Positions 44,707 to 54,390 of a DNA stretch of 64,000 nucleotides are shown here, piece by piece. The translations under genes and the position numbers were made by a program. The notes beneath the pieces are model-generated. The model did no database searches. It saw nothing but the letters and a program-made list of their open reading frames with translations, and had not been told where the DNA came from. This DNA comes from Microtetraspora glauca (GTDB lineage Bacteria; Actinomycetota; Actinomycetes; Streptosporangiales; Streptosporangiaceae). Every line of letters begins with the position of its first letter. Positions within the stretch are counted from its first letter, which is position 1. The stretch is from contig BBYL01000008.1 in assembly GCA_001570385.1 (NCBI GenBank), positions 186,001 to 250,000 on the forward strand. Direction: 5' to 3'.

Positions 44707-45743
44707 GCGGCCTCCGTCAGGGTTTCGAGCAGGGTCGAGCAGAAGCGGCCCAGAGGTGTACGGCCGAGCGGAGGCGGCGCGCCCCGGTCGAGGGCCTCGG
44801 CGAGGCCCCGCTGTTCCGGTAGTACACCGGTGCCCCGAATCCCGAGGGAGGCCGCGACGACGTCGGGGGCGAGTGCCCCGGGACGCGGCACGACGCGGAG
44901 ATCGGCGGTATGCCTGCGGAGCTGCGCCAGGACCTGCCCGGCGGCGAGCACCCCGCGGACGTCGGACCGGACGACGAGCAGCGTGGTGGCGGCCCGGGAC
45001 AGCGCCTCCGCCTCACCGTCGTCCAGGTGGCGAGGCAGGTCGACGACGACCAGGTCGCAGCCGCGGCGGGCGGCGTCGAGCACGGCACGCATGGCCTGCC
45101 TCGGAATGGCCGCCGGTTCACCGCGATGCCAGGAAAGCACGGTCAGCTCGCCGAACGTGGGCAGCGCCTCCTGCAGGGCCGCGAAGCTCACCCGCCCTTC
45201 CCTCCCGGCGATGTCCGGCCAGCGGGCTCCGGTGGCCTCCTCCTGGCCCAGGACCACGTCGATGCCGCCGCCCAGCGGATCGGCGTCGACCAGCAACGTC
45301 CGCAGGCCGCGCCGGGAGGCGGTGAGGGCCAGGGACGCGGCCAGCACGGTCGCCCCTGCGCCGCCCCTGCCACCGGACACGCAGACGACCATGCCCGCCC
45401 TCGTCGCCGGTTCCGCCGCCTCGCCCAACTCGTCGACCAGAAGACGCTCGGCCTGCGGGAGTTCCACCACCGCTCGCGCCCCGACGGCGACGCATCGGCG
45501 CCACATCGACGGATCGGCCACGGCGCGGGTCACGAGCAGCACGTTCTGCCGTGGGGGCGGGCCGGTGGCGGCGAGGGCGTCCGCCAGGTCATCTCCGACG
45601 ATGACCAGCGGAGCGCCGCTCCAGTACGGCCGGGCCTGCGCCGCGGCGTGCGCGACATCGAGCTCGACTCCGGCCGCCGCGGCGACGCGGAGGAGATCGT
45701 CGAGAAGTTCCTGGTCGTCGGTGATGGCCAAGGGCCGGTGCAT
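44703..45743 (-). CDS. ssd: TadZ/CpaE-like septum-site protein Ssd
   Basis: 346 residues from the ATG at 45743, with GGAGGGAG six bases upstream. A receiver-like N-terminal domain precedes a MinD/ParA-like ATPase. The deviant Walker A reads SGGRGGAGATVLAASLAL, lacking the usual GKT, so ATP use is probably altered as in other Ssd/TadZ proteins. DADPLGGGIDVVLG (Walker A' region) and DLVVVDLPRHLDDG (Walker B) remain. TadZ places the pilus complex at the pole, and Ssd (Rv3660c) is implicated in septum inhibition. First gene of the Tad operon. Confidence 0.85.
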   Translation of the reverse strand: MHRPLAITDDQELLDDLLRVAAAAGVELDVAHAAAQARPYWSGAPLVIVGDDLADALAATGPPPRQNVLLVTRAVADPSMWRRCVAVGARAVVELPQAERLLVDELGEAAEPATRAGMVVCVSGGRGGAGATVLAASLALTASRRGLRTLLVDADPLGGGIDVVLGQEEATGARWPDIAGREGRVSFAALQEALPTFGELTVLSWHRGEPAAIPRQAMRAVLDAARRGCDLVVVDLPRHLDDGEAEALSRAATTLLVVRSDVRGVLAAGQVLAQLRRHTADLRVVPRPGALAPDVVAASLGIRGTGVLPEQRGLAEALDRGAPPPLGRTPLGRFCSTLLETLTEAA

Positions 45744-45902
45744 CGGTGTCTCCCTCCTGACAGGAAGACCACCATGCGAGCCGGGCCTGTCCGCCACGCT
45801 CACCGAATGCCGTTCTGGGGATTACTCCCTGGCTGTGGACGAACCAGGAGGCCATCCACGCGCTCGCCGGAGGCGCCTCGGCACGCGACCGGCGCCGAAA
45901 GG

Positions 45903-45936
45903 GGCGACCCCCGCCGGGGGGATAGCGGGGGTCGCC
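45903..45936 (-). promoter_or_regulatory. leader hairpin upstream of the Tad operon
   Basis: GGCGACCCCCGC / GCGGGGGTCGCC with a G-rich 10-base loop, about 160 bases before the ssd ATG. If transcribed it would be very stable; it could act as an attenuator. Confidence 0.5.
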
Positions 45937-46470
45937 TACCGGTCCGGCACTGGGGGGGTAGAGCCGGATCCGTTTTCGGAAGAAAGCTTTCAACAGGTGC
46001 CCCTGGCGTGGCAAGAGAGTCACCACATCATGGCCAACTGCACGTCAACTCTCCGTAATGGGAGTCACCACCGTATGCTGCCCGATCGCGGGGGCCGCGT
46101 CGAGCGGCAATCCCCCGATTCGGCCGGTTTTCTTCCATGGAAGACGTCCGCATATCGACAGCCGTTGTCAATTCGCGACCTAAAACGATCACTCAATGTG
46201 ATCAGGAATGTTTGTAACGATCCAATATCCCCGGCGTCACGACAGCTTCAGCACATCGTCTCGGCCGGCTTCGCGATCGTCGGTAAAGGTCTTGGCCTGA
46301 GGGGTTCCCAAGTGCGGAAATCCGACGTAGAAAGGTGACACGGGCCCAGTGCCCGGGTACGGCCGCCGGGTACCCACGCGCGACCAGCCGCGGGAGGCGT
46401 GTCGAGACGGGCTTGACCCGATCCGACAAATACAAGGTGCACGCTTGGTAACCCGGTGCGACGTACTGGC

Positions 46471-46498
46471 GACGGCGTCCCAGTCCAGGGACGCCGTC
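46471..46498. promoter_or_regulatory. hairpin downstream of the Fic-like gene
   Basis: GACGGCGTCCC / GGGACGCCGTC, loop AGTCCA, about 100 bases past the Fic-like stop in the minus direction. It may terminate that gene. Confidence 0.5.
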
Positions 46499-46594
46499 TG
46501 CTGCTGTTTCGGCCCTCTCATATCCATCGGCTCCGGGAGCGTGCCCTTCGGATACGCCCTCAGGTAGCCCGGCGGGACAGACGGGACGGCCCGG

Positions 46595-47371
46595 TCAGCG
46601 GGACAGCGCCTCGCAGATGGCGGTCGTCTCCCTCGCTCCGAGCACCACGGCCGACGCGCAGTGCCTCACCCAGGCGCCCACCCCGTCGGCGGTGCCGGTC
46701 AGATAGGCCCGCAGCGCCTCCGCGTACGCGTCACCGAGATCGACGTGGCCCACCTCGACGACCGTGAGCGACTTGGGATCCAGCCCGTGCTCGACCAGGG
46801 TGAGCCGCTCGGCGGCACGGGCCACGACGCCGTCCGCGACACCGAACGGCCGCAGGACCACCAGTTCCGCGTGCACGATCGCAGCGAGGACGAGCGCGGG
46901 CGCCTGGGTGCTTCCCGTCACGAGGTCCGCCAGGGCCGCCATCCGTGCCGCCGTCTCCTCCCGGCCGGGCGCGGGGCCGAGGCCGATCGGGTCGGCGGAC
47001 GTGGGCCCGGTTCTCGGCCGTCCCGGGTCGGCGGAGAGGCCGGCCGCGGCCAGGGTGTGCAGCCGTGCCAGCACCTGGCGGGGAGCCGTACGCCAGGTCT
47101 TGCCGAGCCGTCCGAGCTCGGCGGAGACGCGGAGCGCGCCCTGGACGGCGGGGTCGGTCACCTCGCCCGCCCGCAGCGACTCCAGCGGCACGTCGGCCCC
47201 TTCGAGCGCGGCCGACGCGCGCGCGCCGCGCAGAGCGGATTCCGCCGAGACCTCAGGACTCCGCCGCCGGAGCACACGGTGGCCGTAAAGCCGGTCCACG
47301 GCCTCACGCGCCTCCTGTACGGCTTCCGGCACTCCGGGAAGTTCGGCGATGACTGCCAATGGGTCGCTCAC
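46595..47371 (-). CDS. Fic-like (degenerate) protein
   Basis: 258 residues. The text LRPFGVADGVVARAAERL aligns with the Fic active-site motif HPFxxGNGRxxR, but the His, GNG and downstream Arg are altered, so classic AMP transferase activity is unlikely. The upstream ALRGARASAALEGADVPLESL and WRTAPRQVLARLHTLA match Fic helices, where SAALEGAD is close to the inhibitory helix (S/TxxxE(G/N)) of Fic proteins. Related genes are often annotated oxidoreductase, without support I can see. Confidence 0.72.
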   Translation of the reverse strand: MSDPLAVIAELPGVPEAVQEAREAVDRLYGHRVLRRRSPEVSAESALRGARASAALEGADVPLESLRAGEVTDPAVQGALRVSAELGRLGKTWRTAPRQVLARLHTLAAAGLSADPGRPRTGPTSADPIGLGPAPGREETAARMAALADLVTGSTQAPALVLAAIVHAELVVLRPFGVADGVVARAAERLTLVEHGLDPKSLTVVEVGHVDLGDAYAEALRAYLTGTADGVGAWVRHCASAVVLGARETTAICEALSR

Positions 47372-47615
47372 GGGAACCGACCATACCGGCGGGTAAGCGT
47401 CATTCAGCGAGGAGGTCCCGCCGTTGAACGCAGAGACGGCCGCTTCCTATCCCATTGCACTGTGTTTCATCAGGTATCCAGATATCAGGTAATTAGCCCT
47501 CTTCGGCGAGCCGGTGCCCCATCGGTACGGACCTGTCTAGACCTCTTGTCCTGGGCGCTCCCGGACTGGTGAAGTGGGACGCGACAATCAAGACCGCCAT
47601 GCGAAGGAGTACGTT

Positions 47616-49592
47616 GTGGCCTCCGAAACCCCTGGTCACGAGACTCAGGAGACGCTGTCGAACCTGCTGAGCGAGAACCGCCGGTTCGCACCACCTGCCG
47701 ACCTGGCGGCGGGCGCCAACGTGACCGCGGCCGCCTACGAGGAGGCGGAGGAGGACCGGCTGGGCTTCTGGGAGCGCGCCGCGGAGCGGCTGACCTGGGC
47801 TGAGCGGTGGGACACCACGCTCGAGTGGAACCCCCCGTTCGCCAAGTGGTTCGTGGGCGGCAAGCTCAACGTGGCGTACAACTGCGTGGACCGCCATGTC
47901 GAGGCGGGCCGCGGCGACAAGGTCGCCTACCACTGGGAGGGCGAGCCCGAGGGCGACAGCCGCACCATCACGTACGCGGACCTCCAGCGTGAGGTCTCCA
48001 AGACGGCGAACGCGCTCGAGGAGTTGGGCGTCCGCAAGGGCGACCGGGTCGCGATCTACATGCCGATGATCCCGGAGCTGCCGATCTCGCTGCTCGCCTG
48101 CGCGCGCATCGGCGCCATCCACTCCGTGGTCTTCGGCGGTTTCTCCGCGAGCGCGCTGAAGAGCCGCATCGACGACGCGGACGCCAAGGTCGTCATCACC
48201 GCCGACGGCGGTTACCGTCGCGGCGCCCCGAGCGCGCTCAAGCCCACGGTCGACGAGGCGGTCAGCGAGTGCCCCGGTGTGGAGCACGTCGTCGTCGTAC
48301 GCAGGACCGGCCAGGACGTCGCCACGACCGACAAGGACGTGTGGTGGCACGACCTCGTGGACCGGCAGTCCGAGCAGCACACGGCCGTCCCGCATGACGC
48401 CGAGGACCCGCTCTACATCCTCTACACGAGCGGCACCACCGGAAAGCCCAAGGGCATCCTGCACACCACCGGCGGCTACCTCACCCAGACGTCCTGGACC
48501 CACCAGGCCGTCTTCGACCTCAAGCCGGAGACCGACGTCTACTGGTGCACCGCCGACATCGGCTGGGTCACCGGGCACTCCTACATCGTCTACGGCCCGC
48601 TCGCGAACGGGGCGACCAGCGTCCTCTATGAGGGCACCCCGGACACCCCGCACAGGGGCCGGTTCTGGGAGGTCGTCCAGAAGTACGGCGTGACGATCCT
48701 CTACACCGCCCCGACGGCGATCCGCACGTTCATGAAGTGGGGCGACGACATCCCCGCCAAGTTCGACATGTCGTCCCTGCGCGTCCTCGGCTCCGTCGGC
48801 GAGCCGATCAACCCCGAGGCGTACGTGTGGTACCGCGAGCACATCGGCGGCGACCGGTGCCCAGTGGTGGACACGTGGTGGCAGACCGAGACGGGCGCCA
48901 TCATGATCAGCCCGCTGCCCGGTGTGACCTCGGCCAAGCCCGGCGCGGCCATGCGGCCGCTGCCCGGGATCGTGGCCGACGTGGTCGACGACCAGGCCAA
49001 CTCGGTCCCGAACGGCGGCGGCGGGTTCCTCGTGGTCCGCGAGCCGTGGCCGTCGATGCTCCGCACGATCTGGGGGGACGACCAGCGCTACATCGACACG
49101 TACTGGTCGCGCTTCGAGGGGATGTACTTCGCCGGTGACGGCGCCAAGCGCGACGACGACGGCGACATCTGGCTCCTCGGCCGGGTCGACGACGTCATGC
49201 TCGTCTCCGGCCACAACATCTCGACCACCGAGGTCGAGAGCGCCCTGGTCAGTCACCCGAAGGTCGCGGAGGCGGCCGTCGTGGGCGCGACCGACCCGGT
49301 GACCGGGCAGGCGATCGTGTCGTTCGTCATCCTGCGCGGCAGCGCGGAGGAGAGCGACGACATCGCCACCGAGCTGCGTACCCACGTGGCGAAGACGCTG
49401 GGCCCGATCGCCAAGCCGCGCCAGATCCTGATCGTGCCCGAGCTGCCCAAGACCCGCTCCGGCAAGATCATGCGGCGCCTGCTCCGGGACGTGGCGGAGA
49501 ACCGCTCTCTCGGCGACGTCACCACGCTCACCGACAGCTCCGTGATGAATCTCATCTCCGACAAGCTGCCGAGCGCGAAGAGCGAGGACTGA
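47616..49592 (+). CDS. acs: acetyl-CoA synthetase
   Basis: Makes acetyl-CoA from acetate, ATP and CoA. 658 residues from a GTG with AAGGAG six bases before it; longer readings lack a site. Adenylate-forming motifs: [58 protein letters not shown] and [14 protein letters not shown]. The C-terminal Lys in [13 protein letters not shown] is the residue that protein acetyltransferases modify to switch such enzymes off. A strong terminator follows. Confidence 0.97.
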   Translation: MASETPGHETQETLSNLLSENRRFAPPADLAAGANVTAAAYEEAEEDRLGFWERAAERLTWAERWDTTLEWNPPFAKWFVGGKLNVAYNCVDRHVEAGRGDKVAYHWEGEPEGDSRTITYADLQREVSKTANALEELGVRKGDRVAIYMPMIPELPISLLACARIGAIHSVVFGGFSASALKSRIDDADAKVVITADGGYRRGAPSALKPTVDEAVSECPGVEHVVVVRRTGQDVATTDKDVWWHDLVDRQSEQHTAVPHDAEDPLYILYTSGTTGKPKGILHTTGGYLTQTSWTHQAVFDLKPETDVYWCTADIGWVTGHSYIVYGPLANGATSVLYEGTPDTPHRGRFWEVVQKYGVTILYTAPTAIRTFMKWGDDIPAKFDMSSLRVLGSVGEPINPEAYVWYREHIGGDRCPVVDTWWQTETGAIMISPLPGVTSAKPGAAMRPLPGIVADVVDDQANSVPNGGGGFLVVREPWPSMLRTIWGDDQRYIDTYWSRFEGMYFAGDGAKRDDDGDIWLLGRVDDVMLVSGHNISTTEVESALVSHPKVAEAAVVGATDPVTGQAIVSFVILRGSAEESDDIATELRTHVAKTLGPIAKPRQILIVPELPKTRSGKIMRRLLRDVAENRSLGDVTTLTDSSVMNLISDKLPSAKSED

Positions 49593-49607
49593 CGCCGATT
49601 CCGTGAG

Positions 49608-49643
49608 GGGCGCGGGTGTCTCCGCCGGACACCCGCGCCCTTT
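49608..49643 (+). terminator. intrinsic terminator of acs
   Basis: GGGCGCGGGTGTC / GACACCCGCGCCC, 13-bp perfect stem, 7-base loop, then TTT, 15 bases after the stop. Confidence 0.92.
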
Positions 49644-49744
49644 CACATGCCAGGACATGGGTAGCCTTGGCGGGAGGTGTGCCGGGAAGTCTGGTCGGCC
49701 GTCGGGGGGACCGCCCGCGACGTTCCGGCTCACCAAGGGGGATC

Positions 49745-50944
49745 ATGCGTCGCGCTGCCGAGATCTGGCCGGTCCGGCCGACGGTGAGGTACGCCCGCCA
49801 ACTGGCGGAGGCGCTCAGAACGGAGACGATCGGCGGCGTGATCATGCTGGCCGCCACCGTCGCCGCCCTGATCTGGGCGAACTCCGCCTGGTCGGACTCC
49901 TACCAGGCGCTCAGGGACACCGTGCCCGGCCCGCTGCACCTCTCGCTCTACCAATGGGCTTCCGACGGCCTGCTGGCCGTCTTCTTCTTCGTCGCCGGCC
50001 TCGAGGTGAAGGAGGAGTTCGTCCACGGCGAGCTGTCCAACCTCCGGGACGCGATCCTACCGATCGTCGCGGCGGTCGCCGGGATGATCGTGCCGGCGAT
50101 CCTCTACCTCGCGGTCAGCTGGGGTGTGGAGGACGCCGTCAGGGGCTGGGCCATCCCGACCGCGACCGACATCGCGTTCGCCCTCGCCATCCTCGCCGTG
50201 ACCGCCTCCGCGATGCCCGACGCGTTGCGCGCGTTCCTGCTCACCCTCGCCGTGGTGGACGACCTCGGAGCGATCACCGTCATCGCCCTCTTCTACAGCG
50301 AGCAGGTGCACCTCACGCCGCTGCTCGCGGCGGTGGCCGTCCTCGCCCTGTACGGGTTCCTGCAGTGGAGGCGGGTGCGCAACCCACTGATCTTCATCGT
50401 GCTCGGCGTGGCCGCCTGGGTGCTGGTGCACGAGAGCGGCGTGCACGCCACCGTCGCCGGAGTGCTCTGCGGCCTGCTCACGAGGGTGCGCCGCGACGAC
50501 GGCGAGGAGAGCTCGCCGGCCGAACGCGCCGACCATTTCGTCCGGCCGGTCTCGGCCGGTTTCGCCGTCCCCGTGTTCGCCTTCTTCGCCGCCGGCGTCC
50601 GGCTCGACCCCCAGGCGCTCGGCGCCGTCCTCACCGAGAGGATCACGCTCGGCGTCATCATCGGGCTGGTCGTGGGCAAGTTCCTCGGTGTGTTCGGAGG
50701 TGCCTGGTTGTCGGTCAGACTCGGGTTCGCGAGGATCAGCGAAGACCTGTACTGGCGCGACATGGCGGCCGTGTCCGTGCTCGCCGGGATCGGCTTCACC
50801 GTCGCGCTGCTGATCGGCGACCGAGCCTTCCCCGGCATGGAGAGGATCACCACGGCGGTACTGGTCGCCAGTTTCACCGCGTCGGTACTGGCCGCGATCC
50901 TCCTGCACGTCCGCGTACGCAAGCGGGCACGGGATGATGTTTGA
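49745..50944 (+). CDS. nhaA: Na+/H+ antiporter NhaA
   Basis: 399 residues with about 12 membrane helices, exchanging Na+ for H+. The start is the ATG at 49745 with AAGGGGG seven bases upstream; a frame open to 49616 would run into the acs terminator. Key residues: PTATDIAFALAIL and the ion-binding Asp pair in VVDDLGAITVIALFYSEQ. Also GLEVKEEFVHGEL, VHESGVHATVAGVLCGL and KFLGVFGGAWLSVRLG. The gene order acs-nhaA is seen in Streptomyces too, as far as I recall. Confidence 0.95.
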   Translation: MRRAAEIWPVRPTVRYARQLAEALRTETIGGVIMLAATVAALIWANSAWSDSYQALRDTVPGPLHLSLYQWASDGLLAVFFFVAGLEVKEEFVHGELSNLRDAILPIVAAVAGMIVPAILYLAVSWGVEDAVRGWAIPTATDIAFALAILAVTASAMPDALRAFLLTLAVVDDLGAITVIALFYSEQVHLTPLLAAVAVLALYGFLQWRRVRNPLIFIVLGVAAWVLVHESGVHATVAGVLCGLLTRVRRDDGEESSPAERADHFVRPVSAGFAVPVFAFFAAGVRLDPQALGAVLTERITLGVIIGLVVGKFLGVFGGAWLSVRLGFARISEDLYWRDMAAVSVLAGIGFTVALLIGDRAFPGMERITTAVLVASFTASVLAAILLHVRVRKRARDDV

Positions 50945-50969
50945 TGGTTCGCAGAATAGGAGATCGCTG

Positions 50970-51485
50970 ATGCCCGAGGACGAATCGCTCGGCGCGCTCG
51001 TCGCACAGGCGAGCACGCACATCTCGACACTCGTCCGCTCGGAGATCGAGCTGGCGAAGGCCGAGCTGAAATTCGACGCCAAGCGCGTCGGGACCGCCAC
51101 GGGGCTGTTCGGGGCGGCCGCCTTCATCGGGCACCTGTGCCTGATCCTCGCCTCCTTCACCATCGCGTACGCCCTGATGGCGGCCGGGCTGGCCCAGTGG
51201 CTGGCGTTCCTCATCGTCACGGTGTTCTACCTGGTGGTGGCGGGCGCGCTGGTCTTCGTCGGCTACCGCCGGCTGAAGGGCCTGAACCGCATGCAACGCA
51301 CCACCCGCACCCTCAGGAACCTCAAGGGTGGCGGAGGCGACGGCGAGACCGTCGAGGGCGGTACGGCGCGGCCCAGCCTCTTCCCCGAGACGGCGCCCGC
51401 GCGCAAGCCCTACACCGGCCCCACCGCCGGGCAGGTCGGCGCACACCGCGAGACGGTGAGCGAGACGCCGAGCCATGGCGGCTGA
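50970..51485 (+). CDS. holin-like small membrane protein (DUF1469 / phage holin 3_6 family)
   Basis: 171 residues from an ATG with AGGAG seven bases before. An N-terminal amphipathic helix (LGALVAQASTHISTLVRSEIELAKAELKFDAKRVG) is the hallmark of this family. Then two membrane helices (GLFGAAAFIGHLCLILASFTIAYALM; FLIVTVFYLVVAGALVFVGY) and a basic, Gly-rich cytosolic tail. The name is historical; no lysis role is known. Rv3669 is the counterpart by position in mycobacteria. It overlaps the epoxide hydrolase gene. Confidence 0.85.
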   Translation: MPEDESLGALVAQASTHISTLVRSEIELAKAELKFDAKRVGTATGLFGAAAFIGHLCLILASFTIAYALMAAGLAQWLAFLIVTVFYLVVAGALVFVGYRRLKGLNRMQRTTRTLRNLKGGGGDGETVEGGTARPSLFPETAPARKPYTGPTAGQVGAHRETVSETPSHGG

Positions 51486-52395
51486 CGAGTCCCTGGTCCA
51501 GATCGACGGACCATGGACGCACCGCGCGGTGCACGCGGGCGGCACCCGGTTTCACGTGGTGGAGGCGGGTGACGGCCCGCTGGTGCTGCTGCTGCACGGG
51601 TTCCCGCAGTTCTGGTGGACCTGGCGGCACCAGCTCGTGTCGCTGCCCGCGGCGGGTTACCGCGCGGTCGCGGCGGACCTTCGCGGCTACGGCGCCAGCG
51701 ACAAGCCGCCGCGCGGCTACGACCTGCCGACGCTCGCCATGGACGCCGCCGGGCTGATCCGCGCGCTGGGCGAGACCGGCGCGATCGTCGTCGGCCACGA
51801 CTGGGGCGGCCTGCTGGCCTGGACCATGGGGGCGCTCGATCCCAAGGTGGTGCGCCGGCTGGTCCCCGTGTCGGCGCCGCATCCGCTGCGGCTGCGCGCG
51901 TCGCTGATCACCGACCCGCTGGGACAGCTCAGGGCCAGCGGTCACAGCCTCGGCTTCCAGCTTCCCGCGCTGCCCGAGCGCCGGCTCACCGCCGACGGCG
52001 GTGCGCTCGTCGGACGGCTGCTCGACGAGTGGTCGGGGCCGGAGTGGCCCCCCGAGGACGTCGCCCTGACCTACCGGGACGCCTTCCGCATCCCCGGCGT
52101 GGCGCACTGCGCGCTTGAGTACCACCGCTGGTTCGGCCGTTCCCAGCTCCGGCCGGACGGCCTTCGCTATGCCCGCCAGATGCGCGCCGAGGTCGAGGCG
52201 CCGACGCTCCAGCTGCACGGCTCCCTCGACTCCTGCATCCTGCCCCGGACCGCTCAGGGGTCCAGCCGCTTCGTGGCCGCGCCGTACCGGTGGAGGATGA
52301 TCGAAGGTGCCGGGCACTTCCCGCACGAGGAGCGTCCCGAGCAGTTCGACGCCGAGCTGATCGCCTGGCTCTCCGACCCCGAGCCCGACCGCTAG
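51475..52395 (+). CDS. ephE: alpha/beta hydrolase, epoxide hydrolase EphE type
   Basis: 306 residues. Oxyanion motif HGFPQFWWTW, nucleophile Asp in VVGHDWGG (Asp, not Ser, marks epoxide hydrolases and haloalkane dehalogenases), a Tyr-bearing cap region (EYHRWFGRSQ), and the His in IEGAGHFPHEERPEQ. Expected to open epoxides to diols by an alkyl-enzyme intermediate. It overlaps the preceding gene by 11 bases. Rv3670 (EphE) has the same position next to MarP. Natural substrate unknown. Confidence 0.87.
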   Translation: MAADESLVQIDGPWTHRAVHAGGTRFHVVEAGDGPLVLLLHGFPQFWWTWRHQLVSLPAAGYRAVAADLRGYGASDKPPRGYDLPTLAMDAAGLIRALGETGAIVVGHDWGGLLAWTMGALDPKVVRRLVPVSAPHPLRLRASLITDPLGQLRASGHSLGFQLPALPERRLTADGGALVGRLLDEWSGPEWPPEDVALTYRDAFRIPGVAHCALEYHRWFGRSQLRPDGLRYARQMRAEVEAPTLQLHGSLDSCILPRTAQGSSRFVAAPYRWRMIEGAGHFPHEERPEQFDAELIAWLSDPEPDR

Positions 52396-52433
52396 GTCCC
52401 GCGACCGGCCACACGGAGCGATCTGGAGGGATC

Positions 52434-52940
52434 ATGCGCGACCGCGACGAGACGGGCCGCCCCCGCAGCGCCCGCCCTCGCGACGAGTACGGCAGGCCGC
52501 TGCCCCATGGCGCGCAGGGCGTGCCCCGCGTCCCTGACGACTACGCTCCGAGCGCTCAGGAGGCGCTGGCGGACGCGGCACGGCTGCTTGCGGCCGGACG
52601 GCCGTTCCACGCCCACGAGGTTCTGGAAGCCCGCTGGAAGACCGGTCCTGCCGGCGAGCGGGAGCTCTGGCAGGGCCTCGCCCAGATCTGCGTCGGCCTC
52701 ACCCACCTCCAGCGCGGCAACCTCTCCGGCGCCGCCGCCTTGCTCACCCGCGGCTCCGCCCGCGCCGGCGCGTACGGCCGGTCTCTGCCGCCGGGCGCCG
52801 TGCCGTACGGACTGGATCTTGACGGGGTGGCCGGGGCCGCCGAGGCGATCGTCGCCGGGCTGGCGGCCGGGCCGGCGGAACCCGGCGCGGCGATCGAGGA
52901 GATCCGGCGCGGCCTGGTCCGCGTCTCCCCCGGGCCGTGA
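52434..52940 (+). CDS. DUF309 family protein
   Basis: 168 residues from an ATG with GGAGGG three bases before. The family signature RPFHAHEVLEARWKTGP, followed by ELWQGLAQICVGLTHLQRGNLSGAAALLTRG, is clear. DUF309 proteins are small all-helical proteins; the conserved His-Glu pair may bind metal. Function unknown. It follows the epoxide hydrolase by 38 bases and is probably in its transcript. The last residues are Pro/Ala-rich. Confidence 0.88.
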   Translation: MRDRDETGRPRSARPRDEYGRPLPHGAQGVPRVPDDYAPSAQEALADAARLLAAGRPFHAHEVLEARWKTGPAGERELWQGLAQICVGLTHLQRGNLSGAAALLTRGSARAGAYGRSLPPGAVPYGLDLDGVAGAAEAIVAGLAAGPAEPGAAIEEIRRGLVRVSPGP

Positions 52941-53134
52941 CCTACGCCGCCTCGCCCGGCGCCGGGAAGGCGGACCTCGGCTCCCCGCCCGACCACCACA
53001 CACCGATCGCGAACGCCGCGGTCGCCTCCAGGCGGCCCGGGACAGCCCGCCGCAGCGCAGCGGCACGCAGCCGGTCGCCCCGGCCAGAGCGGCGCGGCGG
53101 CACCCATCTCGGCCGGGAGCCTGGGCCTCCGGGG
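52941..53134. other. 194-base gap without supported gene
   Basis: Lies between convergent DUF309 and MarP genes. It is open in a minus frame (VPGRLEATAAFAIGVWWSGG), but no start with a ribosome site or domain is visible. No terminator-grade hairpin identified. Confidence 0.4.
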
Positions 53135-54319
53135 TCAGTCGCACTCCTGGGTGTCGGCGGGGGCCATGGCACCGCTGCCGTCGTCGGCGTCGGGACGGAC
53201 TTCCTCCGCCGTCAGGGCGTACCCGGTCTCCGCCTGGTCGGTCGCGGCGGCGAAGATGACGCCGTAGACCCGGCCGTCCGGGCTGAGGAGCGGACCACCG
53301 GAGTTGCCCGGCTGGACGGTGCCCCGGATCGCGTAGACCTCGCGCTCGACCTTGTGCCGGTTGTAGATGTCGTACGACTCGGCGGGCTGCTTGATGCGGA
53401 TGCGGGCGGCGAGCGGGGTGAACCCGTGACCCTTGGGATATCCGGCGATGATCGCGTCGCCGCGGCTCTTGGCGGTGTAGTCGAACCGCAACGGCGACAC
53501 GTTCAGACCGGGGACGTAGAGGACGGCGATGTCCCTGTCGGGGTTGTAGAGCACCACCCGGGCGTTGTGCGGCGTTCCGGTGGAGTCGGTGACCCGCAGC
53601 TCCTGGCTGACCCCGGCGACGACGTGGGCGTTCGTCATGATGCGGTTGCGGGAGTAGACGAAGCCGGTGCCCTCGATGCGCTTGCGGCAGGTGGGCGCGG
53701 TCCCCTGGATCTTGACGATCGCCCGCCGGGCGCGGCTCAGCCCGGGGCTGCCCTTCAGCACGCCCTCGTCCGGCGGAGGAACGTTCTGGCCACCGATAGA
53801 GGTGATCACCTCGGGCCATTCCGAGGAGTCGACGAAGTCCCGGAACGGCTTCTGCAGGGCGCGTACGCCGTTGGGGATGGCCTCGTCCACGGCCTGCCAG
53901 ACGACTGAGCCGTTGATCTGCTCCTTGGGCAGGGGGAAGCCCATGGAGACGATCAGCGAGCCGAGCAGCCAGGCGATGATCAGGACGGAGAGGCCGCTGG
54001 CCAGCGAGCCGCCGAAGGCGTCCACCATGCGCGCGGGCTCCCACGTGACATGGCTGCGCACCACCGCTCCGACGGTGGACGACGCGAACTGGCCGATGGT
54101 CGCGGCGAGAAAGACGATCACGATGGCGAGCAGCGCGCGCTCGGTGTCGCCGCTCACGATCGCCCCGGCGATCGGAGGCGCGATGAACATCCCGAGAAGG
54201 GCGCCGCCGATGAAGCCGACGAAGCTGAACGCCCCGATGATGAACCCCTGCCGGTATCCGGACACGGCGAAGGCCACGACCAGGCCGATCAGGATGAGGT
54301 CCAGGAGATCACCGCGCAC
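53135..54319 (-). CDS. marP: MarP-type membrane serine protease
   Basis: 394 residues. The N-terminal 150 are a CvpA/colicin-V-production-like membrane domain (about four helices, ILIGLVVAFAVSGYRQGFIIGAFSFVGFIGGALLGMFIAPP at the start). The periplasmic chymotrypsin-like domain has the triad His in TNAHVVAG, Asp in DRDIAVLYVPG and Ser in GNSGGPLLSPDG. A CRKRIEGTGFVYS segment supplies a Cys for the redox-switch disulfide known from Rv3671c. MarP protects against acid and oxidative stress in M. tuberculosis. The CoA-Nudix and nth genes next to it follow the same order. Confidence 0.92.
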   Translation of the reverse strand: MRGDLLDLILIGLVVAFAVSGYRQGFIIGAFSFVGFIGGALLGMFIAPPIAGAIVSGDTERALLAIVIVFLAATIGQFASSTVGAVVRSHVTWEPARMVDAFGGSLASGLSVLIIAWLLGSLIVSMGFPLPKEQINGSVVWQAVDEAIPNGVRALQKPFRDFVDSSEWPEVITSIGGQNVPPPDEGVLKGSPGLSRARRAIVKIQGTAPTCRKRIEGTGFVYSRNRIMTNAHVVAGVSQELRVTDSTGTPHNARVVLYNPDRDIAVLYVPGLNVSPLRFDYTAKSRGDAIIAGYPKGHGFTPLAARIRIKQPAESYDIYNRHKVEREVYAIRGTVQPGNSGGPLLSPDGRVYGVIFAAATDQAETGYALTAEEVRPDADDGSGAMAPADTQECD

Positions 54320-54390
54320 AGATTCAACGGTATCCAGCCACGCCCGTCGTCGTGCACACCTTCCCCCACGCTGCTCGATATCGTGACGTC

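Larger units (their letters stand above)
45744..46594. other. 850-base stretch without a supported gene
   Basis: Lies upstream of the Tad operon (minus) and downstream of the Fic-like gene (minus), so it is the probable Tad promoter and leader. It holds a 12-bp perfect hairpin at 45903-45936 (GGCGACCCCCGC / GCGGGGGTCGCC) and an 11-bp one at 46471-46498. It has a relatively AT-rich core (46140-46260) with TTGACA on the minus strand near 46166-46171. An open minus frame at 46237-46527 lacks codon bias and a ribosome site. No known riboswitch recognised. Confidence 0.55.

Noticed and set aside
42683..46338. Two very long plus frames opposite the Tad genes
   Set aside because: Arg/Pro/Ser-rich shadows; the minus genes have full motifs for TadA, TadB and Ssd.
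46237..46527. A 96-codon minus frame in the Tad leader
   Set aside because: No ribosome site, no codon preference, no domain; kept as part of the noncoding description.
49616..49744. Longer nhaA start
   Set aside because: The extension runs through the acs terminator hairpin; the ATG at 49745 has a good ribosome site and gives the standard length.
52942..53172. A 76-codon minus frame overlapping the marP end
   Set aside because: Starts inside marP, Pro/Arg-rich opening, no ribosome site; tail resembles nothing recognised.
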